The notes under the pieces are model-generated. The model did not search any database and was not told the DNA's origin. It saw nothing but the letters and a program-made list of their open reading frames with translations. The position numbers and the translations under genes are program-made. From Pirellulaceae bacterium (GTDB lineage Bacteria; Planctomycetota; Planctomycetia; Pirellulales; Pirellulaceae), in the NCBI GenBank assembly GCA_016784735.1, contig JADHUC010000033.1:1-49576 (forward strand): 49,576 nucleotides of DNA, given 5' to 3'. Positions 1 to 10,800 of this stretch are shown here, in pieces; position 1 is the stretch's first letter, and every line of letters begins with the position of its first letter.

Positions 1-28
1 CACTAATGATTAAAAAGAAATCGCGGTA

Positions 29-1666
29 CTACGGCTCAGGCAGCCGCTCGGTTGGCAGCGTGATGACATTGTCAAACCAAGCAGATACGCGGTGCGTTCG
101 GACGCCGATGGCACCGGTGAGAATTGGGTCCTGTTGGTCGGTGCAGTCGATCCGCAGACCATGGTCGGGGTCCGCCGTAGGGTGCATGCGGTTAAACCAC
201 ACACGAATTCGATTGCCTTCAGCGGCCACGCGGATCTGGTTCCACACGCCCGGCACGACTTTACAGTCGAGATGCGACAGATCGTGCGCGGCCAGCGTTT
301 GCCATCCGTAGTTCATCTTGCCCAAGTACAACTTCTCGGTGTCGAATCCGACATAGTAGCCACGGAATTTATCGCTGCCAGGTCGCGGGTCGTTCACTCG
401 AAATACCAGTCCCGCGTTGCCGTTGCCTTCCTGGATCATCACTGCGCCTTCGAGCACATAGTCGGTCCAATTGGAGTCGCCAGATGTCATCTTGATGCCA
501 GGGCTCAGTTTCAGCACGCCACTGCCGCCGGCTGAAGCGGTGCCGTATGTCTTCCAGCCTGGCCGCTTGGGCAGCGGCGAATCCTGAAAGTCGTCGAAGA
601 AGAGGGCCTGCGTCTGGCCGGTGACGTAGCTGCGGATCGCTTCGGCTTCGGCCAATGACACGGGCGTACAGTCGGGCCACATCAGTCCGCACCAGGGCAC
701 CGTGGGTTCAGGTGTACCCTCCGGCGTGCCCCAGTACCAGCGGCAGTTGGAGTTGCCCACCATCAACTCCCAGCATAGATAAACGCCGGGCGCGCATTTC
801 TCGGTCGCTTTGCGCGAATTGAGCCAGTGGACCACCTCGCACGGCTCGCCGTTACTGGGGCGCGGAGCGTACCATCGAGCGCCGGCCTCGGTGAACACGC
901 AGCCTTTGTCGGGCTTCAAATCGGCCTGCCGATCCCAGCCGGCAAAGTCGGCTCGGTAATTGTGAGCGTCGACGATATCGGTGGCCTCGTTGTCGTCCCA
1001 ACAAGAGATCACGGGCTGAATCGGCTCCACTTCCTTCGCCCAGCCATATGCGGCATGGCGGAGGCGTTGGCTGTACCCCCCTTCCTTTCGCCTGGGCTCG
1101 TTGAAGATTTCCCACCACAGGACGCGCCGGTCGTCGCGGTGCGGCCGGATCACTTCTTGCACATACGGTCTGAACTTCTCGATGTTGTCGGGGTCCCGGT
1201 CGCGGTCTTGCGGGCAGGCAGCCCAACGGCCGTTGTGCCAGCCCTTGACCGGTTCGTTGGGCTTATCCAGTAAGATGTCTTCGTGGCGATGGCAGTCGTC
1301 GAAGAAGACGAAGCCGGGGCGTATCTCGTGCCGCTGGCAAATCACCAAGAACGCCTCCAAGTTGGCCAGGAACGTTTCGCTCTCTTCGTCGAAGTTGATG
1401 TTGTGCAAATACACGCGCAGCGAAGTGATGCCGAAGTACTTCTTTGCGGCAGCGAGTTCGCGTTCAACCACTTCGGGCCGAAAATCGTGCCAGAACTGAA
1501 CCTGATTGCACGCGTAGGCGGGTGTGTAATTCGAGCCCACCCAACCCGCCGTCTCGAGCGGTGCGCCAGCGCCGGGTACCGCGAAAACAGCGTAGAATAC
1601 TAGCAACGCGAGCACCACGGTCAGGCGACCGTCGATGTTCCATCTCGTCGAAATGGGAAATCTCAC
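29..1666 (-). CDS. Secreted clan GH-A glycoside hydrolase with C-terminal DUF1080-like domain
   Basis: Predicted exported polysaccharide-degrading enzyme of 545 aa. I chose the GTG at 1666 because GGGAGG lies 7 bases upstream and a clean signal peptide follows (hydrophobic VVLALLVFYAVFAV, then AGA). A frame open further upstream would overlap the divergent gene. The catalytic region has WWEIFNEP with the candidate acid/base Glu at about residue 190, then CVFTEAG with the candidate nucleophile Glu at about 260, the usual pair of (beta/alpha)8 clan GH-A enzymes such as GH5. From about residue 355 a beta-sandwich begins (LFFDDFQD, later GLVFRVND and VWFNR), resembling the DUF1080/LamG-like domains common in planctomycete secreted proteins. 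It diverges from the oxidoreductase at 1800. The exact GH family and substrate cannot be told from sequence alone. Confidence 0.72.
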   Translation of the reverse strand: MRFPISTRWNIDGRLTVVLALLVFYAVFAVPGAGAPLETAGWVGSNYTPAYACNQVQFWHDFRPEVVERELAAAKKYFGITSLRVYLHNINFDEESETFLANLEAFLVICQRHEIRPGFVFFDDCHRHEDILLDKPNEPVKGWHNGRWAACPQDRDRDPDNIEKFRPYVQEVIRPHRDDRRVLWWEIFNEPRRKEGGYSQRLRHAAYGWAKEVEPIQPVISCWDDNEATDIVDAHNYRADFAGWDRQADLKPDKGCVFTEAGARWYAPRPSNGEPCEVVHWLNSRKATEKCAPGVYLCWELMVGNSNCRWYWGTPEGTPEPTVPWCGLMWPDCTPVSLAEAEAIRSYVTGQTQALFFDDFQDSPLPKRPGWKTYGTASAGGSGVLKLSPGIKMTSGDSNWTDYVLEGAVMIQEGNGNAGLVFRVNDPRPGSDKFRGYYVGFDTEKLYLGKMNYGWQTLAAHDLSHLDCKVVPGVWNQIRVAAEGNRIRVWFNRMHPTADPDHGLRIDCTDQQDPILTGAIGVRTHRVSAWFDNVITLPTERLPEP

Positions 1667-1799
1667 GGGCAATCCTCCCATTAGTGTTCCGGGCAGATCG
1701 TCACGTACGGCCATTCCAGCCTCCGAGAAACTGGTACAATAATCTAGCCAATGGGGATCATACCAAATGAGATACTGATTGGTGAATAGGAAAGCGAAC

Positions 1800-3677
1800 A
1801 TGGACACACATCAGCGAGTGTTGTTCGTCGATGTTGGGAATGGCTACTACCGGATAGGAAAGTACCCGGTCGGTCAGCCTTTCTTCGGACCCGTCGACCT
1901 CGGGCTGCACCTTGCGGGCAGATATCAGTCGCTGAACATCGGCGTGGGGCTACTGGCCGCTTCGATATTCCCGGGCTCGAATCGTCTGATCGTTACGGGC
2001 TTCTCGCCTTGCTGGGGAGGCTTTTACGTTTCGACGATGGGTGGGGCGGCCCTGGTCTTCGACAACCTGGGCCTCAATATGCTGTCGATCGTCGGTCGAG
2101 CTGGAACGCCATCCGTTCTTTGTCTCAATCGCCAAGGCAGTGAGCACGTCGAGGTCGAGGTCGCGCCGGTCGCCATGCACAAGGTGTGGGACAAGGGGCC
2201 GACCGGCGTGTATGCGATGATGGACCATGTGCTAGCGCGGTTCGGCGAGCGGTTTGCGACCAACCCTCGCATCCTGGCCGTGGGCCCGGCTGCCGAGACG
2301 ACCGATTTTGGCGCGATCGGTTCCGCCCCGATCACCGGCGGCCGGATAACTCACGCCGACACCTGGGCCGGCAGGGGCGGCTTTGGCTCGAAGCTGCTCC
2401 AGGACCACAACATCGCTGCCGTGATCTACGGCGGTTCGTTTGTCGACGAGGATTTTCGAGACCGCAAGGTGGCGGATCAGTGGTTCGCGGACAAATACCA
2501 GAAGAAGCTGAAGGCGGTCGACTTCGAAGCAACCACCAAGTACCGGTTCGATCCGCGTTTCGAGACGGGTGGCACACTGGGTGTCAACTACGCCACCGTC
2601 GGCGGACGATTATTGTTCTTCAACTATCGAAGCATCTACGATAGCGAAGAGAATCGTCTGGACATCCATGACCGTTTCATCAAGAATCACTATCTTCGAC
2701 AATTCAACGAAGAGACGATCGAACCAAAGCAGCAGGCGATTTGTGGCGAGCCATGTGCGGCCGTGTGCAAGAAGCTTCGCGATGAATACAAAAAGGACTA
2801 CGAACCGTATCAGACGATGGGGCCGCTTGCCGGGGTCTTTGATCAGCGTGCGGCGGAACGACTGACTCGCCGCGCTGATTCTTATGGATTCGATGCGATC
2901 TCTGTGGGCGGTGTCGTGTCCTGGTTGATGGAGTGTCTGTCCGAGGGTTTGCTTACGCCAGAAGAATGCGGCGTCAGGGACCGTCCGCTGTTCTCCTCCG
3001 AGGGCTTCGACGTAACCGCCGATTCAGCCCACAACGCCCAAATCGGTGTCGAACTCTTGGACTCGATCGTCCAACGACGCGGCATCCTGGACTTGAGCGA
3101 AGGTGCTCGGAAATTCGGTCGGCGACTAGCCCGCGACCGAGGCCGGGAGGCGCTGGATCCGTTTGTCTATACGGCTTACGCTCGCAAGGGATGGATGGTC
3201 CCGAACCAATACTGGACGCCGGGCGTGTTGGCTCCGATGGCCATTATGGGCAAGTACTATCAGTACTATGGGCCCGACTTCGTTCCGCCGCGGGAACTGG
3301 GGCGGCTTAGCGCGCACTTGATGAAGAACGAGATGATGTTGGACAATACCGGTTTTTGCCGATTCCATCGCGGCTGGGCCGAGGAGATGATTCCAGGCGT
3401 CATCGAGTCGTTGTACGGCCAAAGAGAGTGGTTTCTCCGAGAGATCGCCAAGACGGCCAGTCGGATCAGCAGCCGAAACTCGTCCATCTCCTGGGAATCT
3501 GAACGCAGCGTGGACTTCATCCACTGCTATCTGAAACGAAAGCGTGACGTGGAGGGAGAGAAACGCCCGGAGCTGGAGTCGTGGATCAAACAGTTCGACG
3601 CGAACAAGAAGGAAGCGGCGCTCGGGTTCTGGTATGAAATCCACAAAGGAGTCCACGAATCGCTGCGAGAGTTTTGA
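1800..3677 (+). CDS. Aldehyde:ferredoxin oxidoreductase-like tungsten/molybdenum enzyme
   Basis: Cytoplasmic 625-aa protein of the AOR family, whose members oxidise aldehydes with a bis-pterin W or Mo cofactor and one 4Fe-4S cluster. Visible landmarks are GRGGFGSKLLQ near residue 200 (the family's GRGG..G segment), cluster cysteines C315, C319 and C323, the segment YGFDAISVGG (family pattern GLDTIS.G), and a fourth Cys (C520) in NTGFCRF. The 197-residue spacing from third to fourth Cys matches known AORs. The first spacing is CxxxCxxxC rather than the usual CxxCxxxC. The ATG at 1800 has AGGAAAG upstream; a TTG 21 bases earlier is less likely. No signal peptide. The ThuA-domain gene follows after 65 bases on the same strand. 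The substrate is unknown; a sugar-derived aldehyde would fit the neighbourhood but is inference. Confidence 0.78.
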   Translation: MDTHQRVLFVDVGNGYYRIGKYPVGQPFFGPVDLGLHLAGRYQSLNIGVGLLAASIFPGSNRLIVTGFSPCWGGFYVSTMGGAALVFDNLGLNMLSIVGRAGTPSVLCLNRQGSEHVEVEVAPVAMHKVWDKGPTGVYAMMDHVLARFGERFATNPRILAVGPAAETTDFGAIGSAPITGGRITHADTWAGRGGFGSKLLQDHNIAAVIYGGSFVDEDFRDRKVADQWFADKYQKKLKAVDFEATTKYRFDPRFETGGTLGVNYATVGGRLLFFNYRSIYDSEENRLDIHDRFIKNHYLRQFNEETIEPKQQAICGEPCAAVCKKLRDEYKKDYEPYQTMGPLAGVFDQRAAERLTRRADSYGFDAISVGGVVSWLMECLSEGLLTPEECGVRDRPLFSSEGFDVTADSAHNAQIGVELLDSIVQRRGILDLSEGARKFGRRLARDRGREALDPFVYTAYARKGWMVPNQYWTPGVLAPMAIMGKYYQYYGPDFVPPRELGRLSAHLMKNEMMLDNTGFCRFHRGWAEEMIPGVIESLYGQREWFLREIAKTASRISSRNSSISWESERSVDFIHCYLKRKRDVEGEKRPELESWIKQFDANKKEAALGFWYEIHKGVHESLREF

Positions 3678-3742
3678 CGTGCGGTATAATTCAGACTTGG
3701 TGCATTGCGAAACGAGTACCTCATCATAGGAGAAAGAACAAC

Positions 3743-4660
3743 ATGAAGACGCGATCATTGTATGTTGGGCTGCTTTTCTGCAGCACGTTGTTGGTCGGCA
3801 TTTTGTGGTCCGCACTTGTACAACGAGGATATGCGGCGGATGCATTCAAGGCGAAGGTCCTGGTCGTAGCCGGGCCGTGCCAACACCCACCGGGCACTCA
3901 CGAAGCCATCGCAGGCGCACGACTGCTGACGCACTGTGTCGCGCACGCGGAGAACGTCGGACCGATCAGCGCGCTGCTCTTGGAAGCGTGGCCCAAGGAC
4001 GGTAGCGTGTTGGAAAACACGGCGACGATCGTTTTCATTGGCGACATCTTTCCGCCCGAACGAATGGACGAGCGCGATAAGATCATGGCCCAGTTGACCA
4101 AGCTCATGGACCAAGGCTGCGGAATCGTCTGCATCCACTATGCCACAGGTCTTCGAGGCGAACATGTGGCAGAAGATGGCGACCATCCGCTGCTTCATTG
4201 GATGGGTGGCTATTTCGCTACCGGAGGGTGCAAGCATCACAGGTCCGTCGCGCGAGTGTGTCCTGCGACGCTCGTCCCTGAAGACAACGATCACCCGATC
4301 CTGCAGGGCTGGAAGAAGTTCGCCTTCGACGACGAACCGTACTGGAACAACTACTTTGGCAAGGACGGCATGGCGCCGAACGTCACGTCGCTGGTCTACG
4401 CCATGCTGCCTCCGACCGAGCCGAAGAAAGAGACGATTGGCTGGGCCATTCAAAGGGAAGACGGCGGCCGGGGAGTGGGCCTTGTAGTGCCGCATTTCTT
4501 CCGCAACTGGCGGATCGACGACTTGCGAACGCTGGTGATGAACAGCATCGTCTGGACGGCGAAACTGGACGTGCCTGCCGAAGGCGTGAAGTCGTCGCTT
4601 CCCGATCTTGCTACGTTCAAACCCGATTCGGTCGATCCCCAGCCAAGACGTAAACGATAG
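3743..4660 (+). CDS. Secreted ThuA-domain protein
   Basis: A 305-aa protein with an N-terminal signal or anchor segment (LYVGLLFCSTLLVGILWSAL, then GYAADA). It is followed by a ThuA-like, class I glutamine-amidotransferase-like fold: KVLVVAGPCQHPPGTHE at the start, IVFIGDIFPP, then GCGIVCIHYATG, HPLLHWMGG and DNDHPILQGW. ThuA domains are tied by family knowledge to trehalose and other sugar utilisation, but their biochemical role in planctomycete secreted proteins is not settled. The ATG at 3743 follows ATAGGAGAAAG. It lies between the AOR-like gene (65 bases) and the esterase gene (55 bases) on the same strand, so an operon is plausible. The basic C-terminus (PQPRRKR) is unremarkable. Confidence 0.75.
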   Translation: MKTRSLYVGLLFCSTLLVGILWSALVQRGYAADAFKAKVLVVAGPCQHPPGTHEAIAGARLLTHCVAHAENVGPISALLLEAWPKDGSVLENTATIVFIGDIFPPERMDERDKIMAQLTKLMDQGCGIVCIHYATGLRGEHVAEDGDHPLLHWMGGYFATGGCKHHRSVARVCPATLVPEDNDHPILQGWKKFAFDDEPYWNNYFGKDGMAPNVTSLVYAMLPPTEPKKETIGWAIQREDGGRGVGLVVPHFFRNWRIDDLRTLVMNSIVWTAKLDVPAEGVKSSLPDLATFKPDSVDPQPRRKR

Positions 4661-4715
4661 TAGAAATGTACAGGCCCACGTCCGCCGTTTCGGCCCTGCC
4701 ACGCAAGGAGTTCAC

Positions 4716-6914
4716 ATGCGTTGTGTCATCCATGTGGTTCTCGGCTTGGTGCTGTCAGCTCTCGCCTCGTTGGACGTGCCGGTCGCGGCAGAGCAACAAG
4801 TAACCGGCCTTCGAGCGGTCAACCGTGAAGGCCAGACATTTCTCACCTGGAAGGAAGACGGCGAGAGCAAAGGCGAGTGGTATCGCGTCTACGCGAGCCG
4901 CCAAGCGATTTCGACCAGGAATTTCGACGAAGCGAAACTCGTCGCCAAGATCCCGGAGGGCTCCAACCGGTTCGGATTCTTGCGCAATATCGACCCCAAG
5001 AGGTCAAGCAGACTGTGCGAGATCCTTCAAGAGAAACGGTGCGACGCCATTCAGATCGAAGACTATGAGGATGGGCGCAAGCAACTGTCAGACGGCACTG
5101 GGCTGTTCGTGCATACGGTGAAAGAAGATGCACAGACGTTCTATGCCGTTACCGTCGAGAGAGATGGGGACGAAACGCGAACGATTAGAGTGGGGGAGAA
5201 CAGCCTTGCCGAACCGGCCCACGAGACGACCGGCGTGCCGGGAGCCATCCTGCAACGGAAGCTCGGCGACCGGCACTACCTTTACGCATTCTTCTGCGAT
5301 TACGAAACATGGAACCCCGACGGAGTCGACGACAACTGGGATGGATACGCCCATGTGTTTCAGATCCGTGCGCCCGATCCGGAGACGAGCGGCTCCGAAG
5401 AGCCCTACCCGATATCGTTTCGCCTGCACGCTTACTCGGCTTGGCAAGACTGGAACATCCGTTACTGCTTTCCGAAGACCCATGTCGATGTCCGTCTGCT
5501 GGATTACCATTTGACGTGGTGGTACGGTTTCAGTGATGCACTTCCGAAAAAGGAAGACAACTCACGCATCCCGCCGCCGGACCGCATTGTCAACTTCACC
5601 GAACAACGTCTCCTGCAAGTCGCGCGATGGCTCGGTAGCAGCCCCAAGAACTTCCCGTACCGCGTTGATCCCAGCCGGATCAGCGTCATGGGCGGTTCGA
5701 TGGGTGGTTCCGGGGCAAACTTTGTGGGCGTGCGAAATGGCGACGTGTTTGCGGGCTCGTCGGCCAGCAAAGGCGTCACCGACTGGTCGCTGCCGCCCGA
5801 AGACAACACGTGGGCGAGCAATGTGACGGCAATCTTTGGGCCCCAGGACCGTAATGACCTCACTAACGAAGGCGTGCCGGTGTACGATCTGCTGGACCTG
5901 CCCAAGTGGGCAAATACGCATCGCGATCGGGAAAGCGCTTATCTGGACACGGCAAATGGGATCATTGATTTGGTGATCCCGTTCGCGAGCGTCCCCGACC
6001 TCTGGAAGGGGCTCGAAGCAGGCAAGCACCCGTACGCGTCGGGGTGGGACATGGTGGGCCACGCATCGCGACTTGGCTCGGGCGGCCCCATGGACTACAA
6101 GCTCCTGCGGATTGACGAGATGACGCCCGCCATCGCCAACGCTTCCTGCAACACACCGCTGCGCAGCGGCTTCCGGATCTACTCGAAATACGCCGCTGTG
6201 ACCGAGCGAACGCTTAGCATCCAGCCAGGACAGCTCAAAGACTCCGAAGGCGTCAACGTCGACGGTTCTTTCCCGCCCGATCTGGCCGGCAAGACGCTGG
6301 TACTCGCCCCATCGCCGCTGGTGACGACCACCTTCACAATCGCGGGCAATACAGCCACAGAGTTGACCGTTTGCGAGGGCGATCTGCTCGAGCATCTGCC
6401 GCCGCTGACCAATTGGGACCGCCACGTCCTCGGGCAACAGATCAAGAAGGACGAGGGCAAAGAGCGGGAGCCGACCGACGCGGAGCTTCAGGCATACGCC
6501 GCGGAGAAAAAGAAACGCTTCCTGATCTGCGACGGGGAACCTCGCGGCACATGGAACGGTCACCTCGCCTGGTCGTCGAGCCTGCAGAACTTCGATCCGC
6601 AGGCGACAGAGGACGACATCGTCGACGAGCCGAAACGGCTGGCGTTCTGCATTCGCCTCCAGAAGAACCGATTGGCTGGCGATTGCCCGGAAGACACGGC
6701 GACGGCGGACATCACGCCCAGGCGTTGCCAGCAATTCCGCCCACGTCCCGGCGAGGTGGTGCGTTGGGAGAACTGGGATTGCGCCAATTCAACGGAGCCC
6801 AAGAAGATAGCCGAAGGGATCGCTGCGGCCGACGACAATGGCTTGGTTACCATACCGCAGTTCGTCATCGGAAAAACGGGCTGGGGGAACCGACTGGTGT
6901 TGACGCCAGAGTGA
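4716..6914 (+). CDS. Large secreted alpha/beta-hydrolase (serine esterase-like)
   Basis: A 732-aa exported protein. The ATG at 4716 has AAGGAG 5 bases upstream and begins a signal peptide (VIHVVLGLVLSALASL, then PVAAEQ). Residues about 25-200 look like a fibronectin type III-like sandwich (VTGLRAVNREGQTFLTW, WYRVYAS). The hydrolase part contains MGGSMGGSG, a GxSxG nucleophile elbow with Ser328, in a context like PHB-depolymerase or prolyl-oligopeptidase-type esterases (RISVMGGSMGG, then FAGSSASKGV). The C-terminal 200 residues are unassigned. Many planctomycetes carry such enzymes near sulfatases and glycoside hydrolases, where acetyl or feruloyl ester removal from polysaccharides is a common guess. 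The acid and His partners of the triad cannot be assigned by eye. Confidence 0.65.
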   Translation: MRCVIHVVLGLVLSALASLDVPVAAEQQVTGLRAVNREGQTFLTWKEDGESKGEWYRVYASRQAISTRNFDEAKLVAKIPEGSNRFGFLRNIDPKRSSRLCEILQEKRCDAIQIEDYEDGRKQLSDGTGLFVHTVKEDAQTFYAVTVERDGDETRTIRVGENSLAEPAHETTGVPGAILQRKLGDRHYLYAFFCDYETWNPDGVDDNWDGYAHVFQIRAPDPETSGSEEPYPISFRLHAYSAWQDWNIRYCFPKTHVDVRLLDYHLTWWYGFSDALPKKEDNSRIPPPDRIVNFTEQRLLQVARWLGSSPKNFPYRVDPSRISVMGGSMGGSGANFVGVRNGDVFAGSSASKGVTDWSLPPEDNTWASNVTAIFGPQDRNDLTNEGVPVYDLLDLPKWANTHRDRESAYLDTANGIIDLVIPFASVPDLWKGLEAGKHPYASGWDMVGHASRLGSGGPMDYKLLRIDEMTPAIANASCNTPLRSGFRIYSKYAAVTERTLSIQPGQLKDSEGVNVDGSFPPDLAGKTLVLAPSPLVTTTFTIAGNTATELTVCEGDLLEHLPPLTNWDRHVLGQQIKKDEGKEREPTDAELQAYAAEKKKRFLICDGEPRGTWNGHLAWSSSLQNFDPQATEDDIVDEPKRLAFCIRLQKNRLAGDCPEDTATADITPRRCQQFRPRPGEVVRWENWDCANSTEPKKIAEGIAAADDNGLVTIPQFVIGKTGWGNRLVLTPE

Positions 6915-7076
6915 CGCGGCTGGCTTCATCAACGCTCTGTGCAAGTGACGGCAGGACTTTTCATGTGTCGACCTTTGTACTTTGAGCGTCATTGAAACGA
7001 GGGTAAGGTTGACCGCCGAGCGGTGGAAGCACACGATGAATGGAGAGTTGGACATTGGCGGTAGCTGGAGTTGGCG

Positions 7077-7793
7077 ATGAGTCTCGTGCAAACGGTCGAT
7101 CAGATCGAGTACCCGGAATCGGACGGCATGCCCCTGGGTGAGACGGACCTTCATCGGGATTGGATGTTTCGCATTCTGGAAATTTTGCGACTGCGGTACC
7201 GCGGGCAACGAGTATACTTGGCGAGTGATTTGTTGGTCTATTATGAAGAGGGGGATCTCACCAAGTTCGTCGTGCCCGATGATTTCGTTGTGAAGGATTG
7301 CGAGCCGGGGCGGCGCCGTACATTCAAAATCTGGGAAGAAGGCAAAGGTCCCGACGTCGTGTTCGAGGTGACGTCGCGCGGCAGCCGGCGCGAAGACCAA
7401 GAGACCAAGCCGGAACTCTACGCGGCTCTCGGCGTGAAAGAGTATTTTTCGTACGATCCGACGGCGGACTACCTCCGTCCGCCGCTTCAGGGTTACCGGC
7501 TTGAGCGGGGACGCTACGCAAGGATCGAGCCGGATGAAGCCGGCGTGCTACGATGCGAAGAGTTGGACATCTCCTTGCGGCTGGAAGAAGGCGAACTGGT
7601 GATGTGCGACGGCCGCAGCGGCGACGTACTACGCACCGAAGCGGAGGCGGAAAGGATGGCTCGTGATGCGGAGAGGACGGCTCGCGATGCGGCGGAAGCG
7701 GCCCGCGATGCGGCCGAATCACGCGCAGCAGAATTGGAAGCAGAACTGCAGCGGCTGCGAGAAGAATTGAAAGGCGGCCCCCGCGACGAGTGA
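7077..7793 (+). CDS. Uma2-family (DUF820) putative restriction endonuclease-fold protein
   Basis: A 238-aa protein of the Uma2/DUF820 family, which has a PD-(D/E)xK nuclease fold. Visible elements are VVPDDFVV near residue 63, GPDVVFEVTS with the acidic D..E pair near 92-96, and a downstream Lys in the DQETKPELYAALGVKEYF stretch, typical of the family. The C-terminal 55 residues (from about 180) are an Ala/Arg/Glu coiled coil (repeated ARDAAE and ERTARDA), also common in these proteins. The ATG at 7077 has GGAG 6 bases upstream. The family is highly expanded in planctomycetes and cyanobacteria; its function is unknown and often presumed linked to mobile DNA. It converges on hrpA with only 13 bases between stops. 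Confidence 0.82.
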   Translation: MSLVQTVDQIEYPESDGMPLGETDLHRDWMFRILEILRLRYRGQRVYLASDLLVYYEEGDLTKFVVPDDFVVKDCEPGRRRTFKIWEEGKGPDVVFEVTSRGSRREDQETKPELYAALGVKEYFSYDPTADYLRPPLQGYRLERGRYARIEPDEAGVLRCEELDISLRLEEGELVMCDGRSGDVLRTEAEAERMARDAERTARDAAEAARDAAESRAAELEAELQRLREELKGGPRDE

Positions 7794-7806
7794 TCGCGTG
7801 CCCCCG

Positions 7807-10800
7807 CTATGTCTGTACGGTGGCCCACTGCTTTTCCAGTCGCTTGGCCGAGACGGACATAGAAGTTCCGAGTTGTTGGGCGAAAAGGGACACTCGGAAT
7901 TCCTCGACCATCCAGCGGAAGTGATCCAACTCCGCGTCGCAAACGCCGCGCTCCTGGTGGGCTGCCGCTCGTTGGAGATAGGCTTGCCAGAACGGTTCGA
8001 TCTGATTGTAGTGCTGGCGATCCCGTTCTATCCCTGCGCCGGCGAGCTTGTCCAGCCGGATCTTCATTGCCTGGAAATAGCGGGGGTAGTGTCGCAGCCA
8101 AGCCCATGGTGTACGCGTCAGGAATCCTTCCGGCGTCAGGTGCTCCATCTGTGAAGCTACATCCTCAACTGCGTGCTTCCAACGCGGCGAAGTGGCTTCT
8201 TCCAACACGACCTGCGTTTGGTGATAAGCCTCCAACAACGCATGCGCGAGCTTCGCGACCTCTTGCACGGCAAGTGCGATGCGTTTGCGCCCGCGAAACA
8301 ACATTCGGTTGTATTGGTCGGCGTCGCGAGCCAACTGATCCTGGTCCAAGAAGGCGCGGTCGGCGATCAGTTCGGCCAACTGTTGCTCCAACTGCTTGGC
8401 CCCACAGAACGTGGCGGCGCGCAGTTTCATCTGGTCCAGCTTTGGAATCCAAGTCACTTGCGCCCGCAGCTCTCTGTTTTCCGCTATACAGAACAACCGT
8501 CGCAGGCCCGTTCGGGTCTGTTGGGCGGCCGTTTCAGCCGAGTCCGTCAATCGCAGCGAGACGTCTTCGCCCTGATCGGCAAGCATCGGATGCCCGTTCA
8601 GCGTCAGCCCGCCGCTTTCGAATCGGACTTGTTCCGGCAGATCGCCGAAATCCCAGGACATGATTCCGTCGCGAGTCCAGTCGGAGTGATCCAATTCAGC
8701 GAAGCTGGCCGAAGCCTCTGCGGCCAGTTCGCGTTGGAGATAGTGCAGATCCCGCCCGCTGGACGCGACGCCGCCATCGTCGTCGATAACGTGGACGTTC
8801 ATGTGCAGATGGGGCGGTAGTTTCTCCAATTGGAAGTCGTCCGGTGAAACACGTTCTCCGCAGACCTTCCGCAGAGCATCGGCCACCGCCCCGAGAAAGG
8901 GGCCTTCGCCAAAACGGATTTCACGGAGTGCTTTTCTTGCGGTGTCGGGAGCGGGCACAAAGTTGCGTCGAAGGGATTTGGGCAAGGATCGTATCAAGGC
9001 GACGATCTTCTGCTCCAGCAAGCCCGGCACCAACCATCCAAGCCGCTCCGGATGAAGCTGGCCCAGGGCCATTTTCGGTACTCTGAGCGTGATCCCGTCA
9101 CTCTCGGCCCCTGGTTCGAACCGATATTCCAGCGTCAGCCGTGTTTCCTGGACGGTCAGTTCATCAGGGAATTCGGCGGCCATGATTTCGTCGGGCTCTT
9201 CCTCGAATAGGTCCGCTTGGGTCATGCGCAGGACTTCGGGATCACGACGTTCCGCTTTCCGTAGCCAGCGTTTCAGCCGGTTCCCGTCGTACACGTCTTC
9301 CGGGATCCGCGAGTTGTAGAAGTCGAACTGCCGCTGTTCGCCCGCGAAGAGGTCGCTCCGCCGCGACTTGGTGGCCAGCGATTCGAGTTCGGCTACCAAG
9401 TTGCGATTGTGTTGGAGAAAACTGGCTCGAGTTTGATACTGTCCGTCGACCAATCCGTGCCGAATGAACAACTCGCGGGAGGTTTCCGGGTCGATGGGGC
9501 CCAGGCGAACTCGTCTCCGCTGTACCACAGCCAAGCCAAACAGAGAGACCTTTTCGTAGGCCATGGCAGAGGCAGCGCGACGACTCCAGTGCGGTTCGCT
9601 GTACGTTCGTTTAACCAGATGCCCTGCAATCGGCTCGATCCACTCCGGGTTGACACGGGCCACGGTGCGTGCGTAGAGTCGCGTCGTTTCGACCAGCTCT
9701 GCAGCCATGATCCATTTCGGTTTCGTTTCGAAGATGCCAGATCCCGGCCACAGGTAATACCGGCTGCCGCCTGCGCCGGTGTACTCGTATCCGCGCTCGC
9801 AAAAGGCAACGTTTGCCAGTAGGCCCGTCAACAGTGCCCGATGGACCGCGTCGTAGCGATCACTTTCGGTCGCCGTCGGTTGTCCCAAACCGGACTCGTC
9901 CGCCAATTGCCTCAGTTGGCGATGGATGTCCAGCCATTCTCGCATGCGGTTGTATGAAAGGAAATTCTGCCGGCATGCCTTGCGCAGTTGATTGCGAGAC
10001 AGTTTTGCCCGCAACTGATGGAAGAAATCCCAGAGATTCAGATACCCCAGGAAGTCGGACGAATCGTCGGCGAATTGCGCGTGGCACTCGTCCGCTGCCT
10101 GTTGTTTGTCCGTCGGTCGCAATCGAGGGTCCTGCACTTCCAATGCCGCGGCGATGATCAGTACTTGGCTCATGCAACGCTCGTCGGCCGCTGCGAGGAT
10201 CATCCGGCCGATACGCGGATCGACCGGCAATCGGGCCAAACGGCGTCCAAGGTCGGTTAGTTCCCGTTTTTCGTCGATCGCGCCCAATTCGAACAACGTC
10301 TTGTAGCCGTCGCGGATCGCTTCGGCCCGCGGCGGATCCAGGAATGGAAACTCTTCGATCGCACCAAGGCGCAAGGCTTTCGTTTGCAGGATGACCGAGG
10401 CCAAGTTGGTCCGGCGGATTTCGGGCGACGTGAACCGTTCGCGGCCCAGGTAGTCGTCCTCGCTGTAGAGCCGTACACAGATACCGGGCGCGATGCGCCC
10501 GCAGCGGCCCGCACGCTGCTCGGCCGATGCGCGTGATATCGCTTCGATGGGTAGACGCTGCACTTTTCGACGGGGCGAATAACGGCTGATCCGTGCCGTG
10601 CCCGTGTCAATCACATACCGAATGCGGGGCACGGTGAGCGACGATTCAGCGACGTTGGTCGCCAGCACGATGCGGCGGTGAGCACCCGGCTTGAATACCT
10701 TGTTCTGATCCTTGGGCGACAGCCGTGCGTACAGGGGCAGTATCTCCGTACGTTCCATGTCACCCGGTATGCGACGGCCGCGGAGCGTCTTGGCCGTTTC

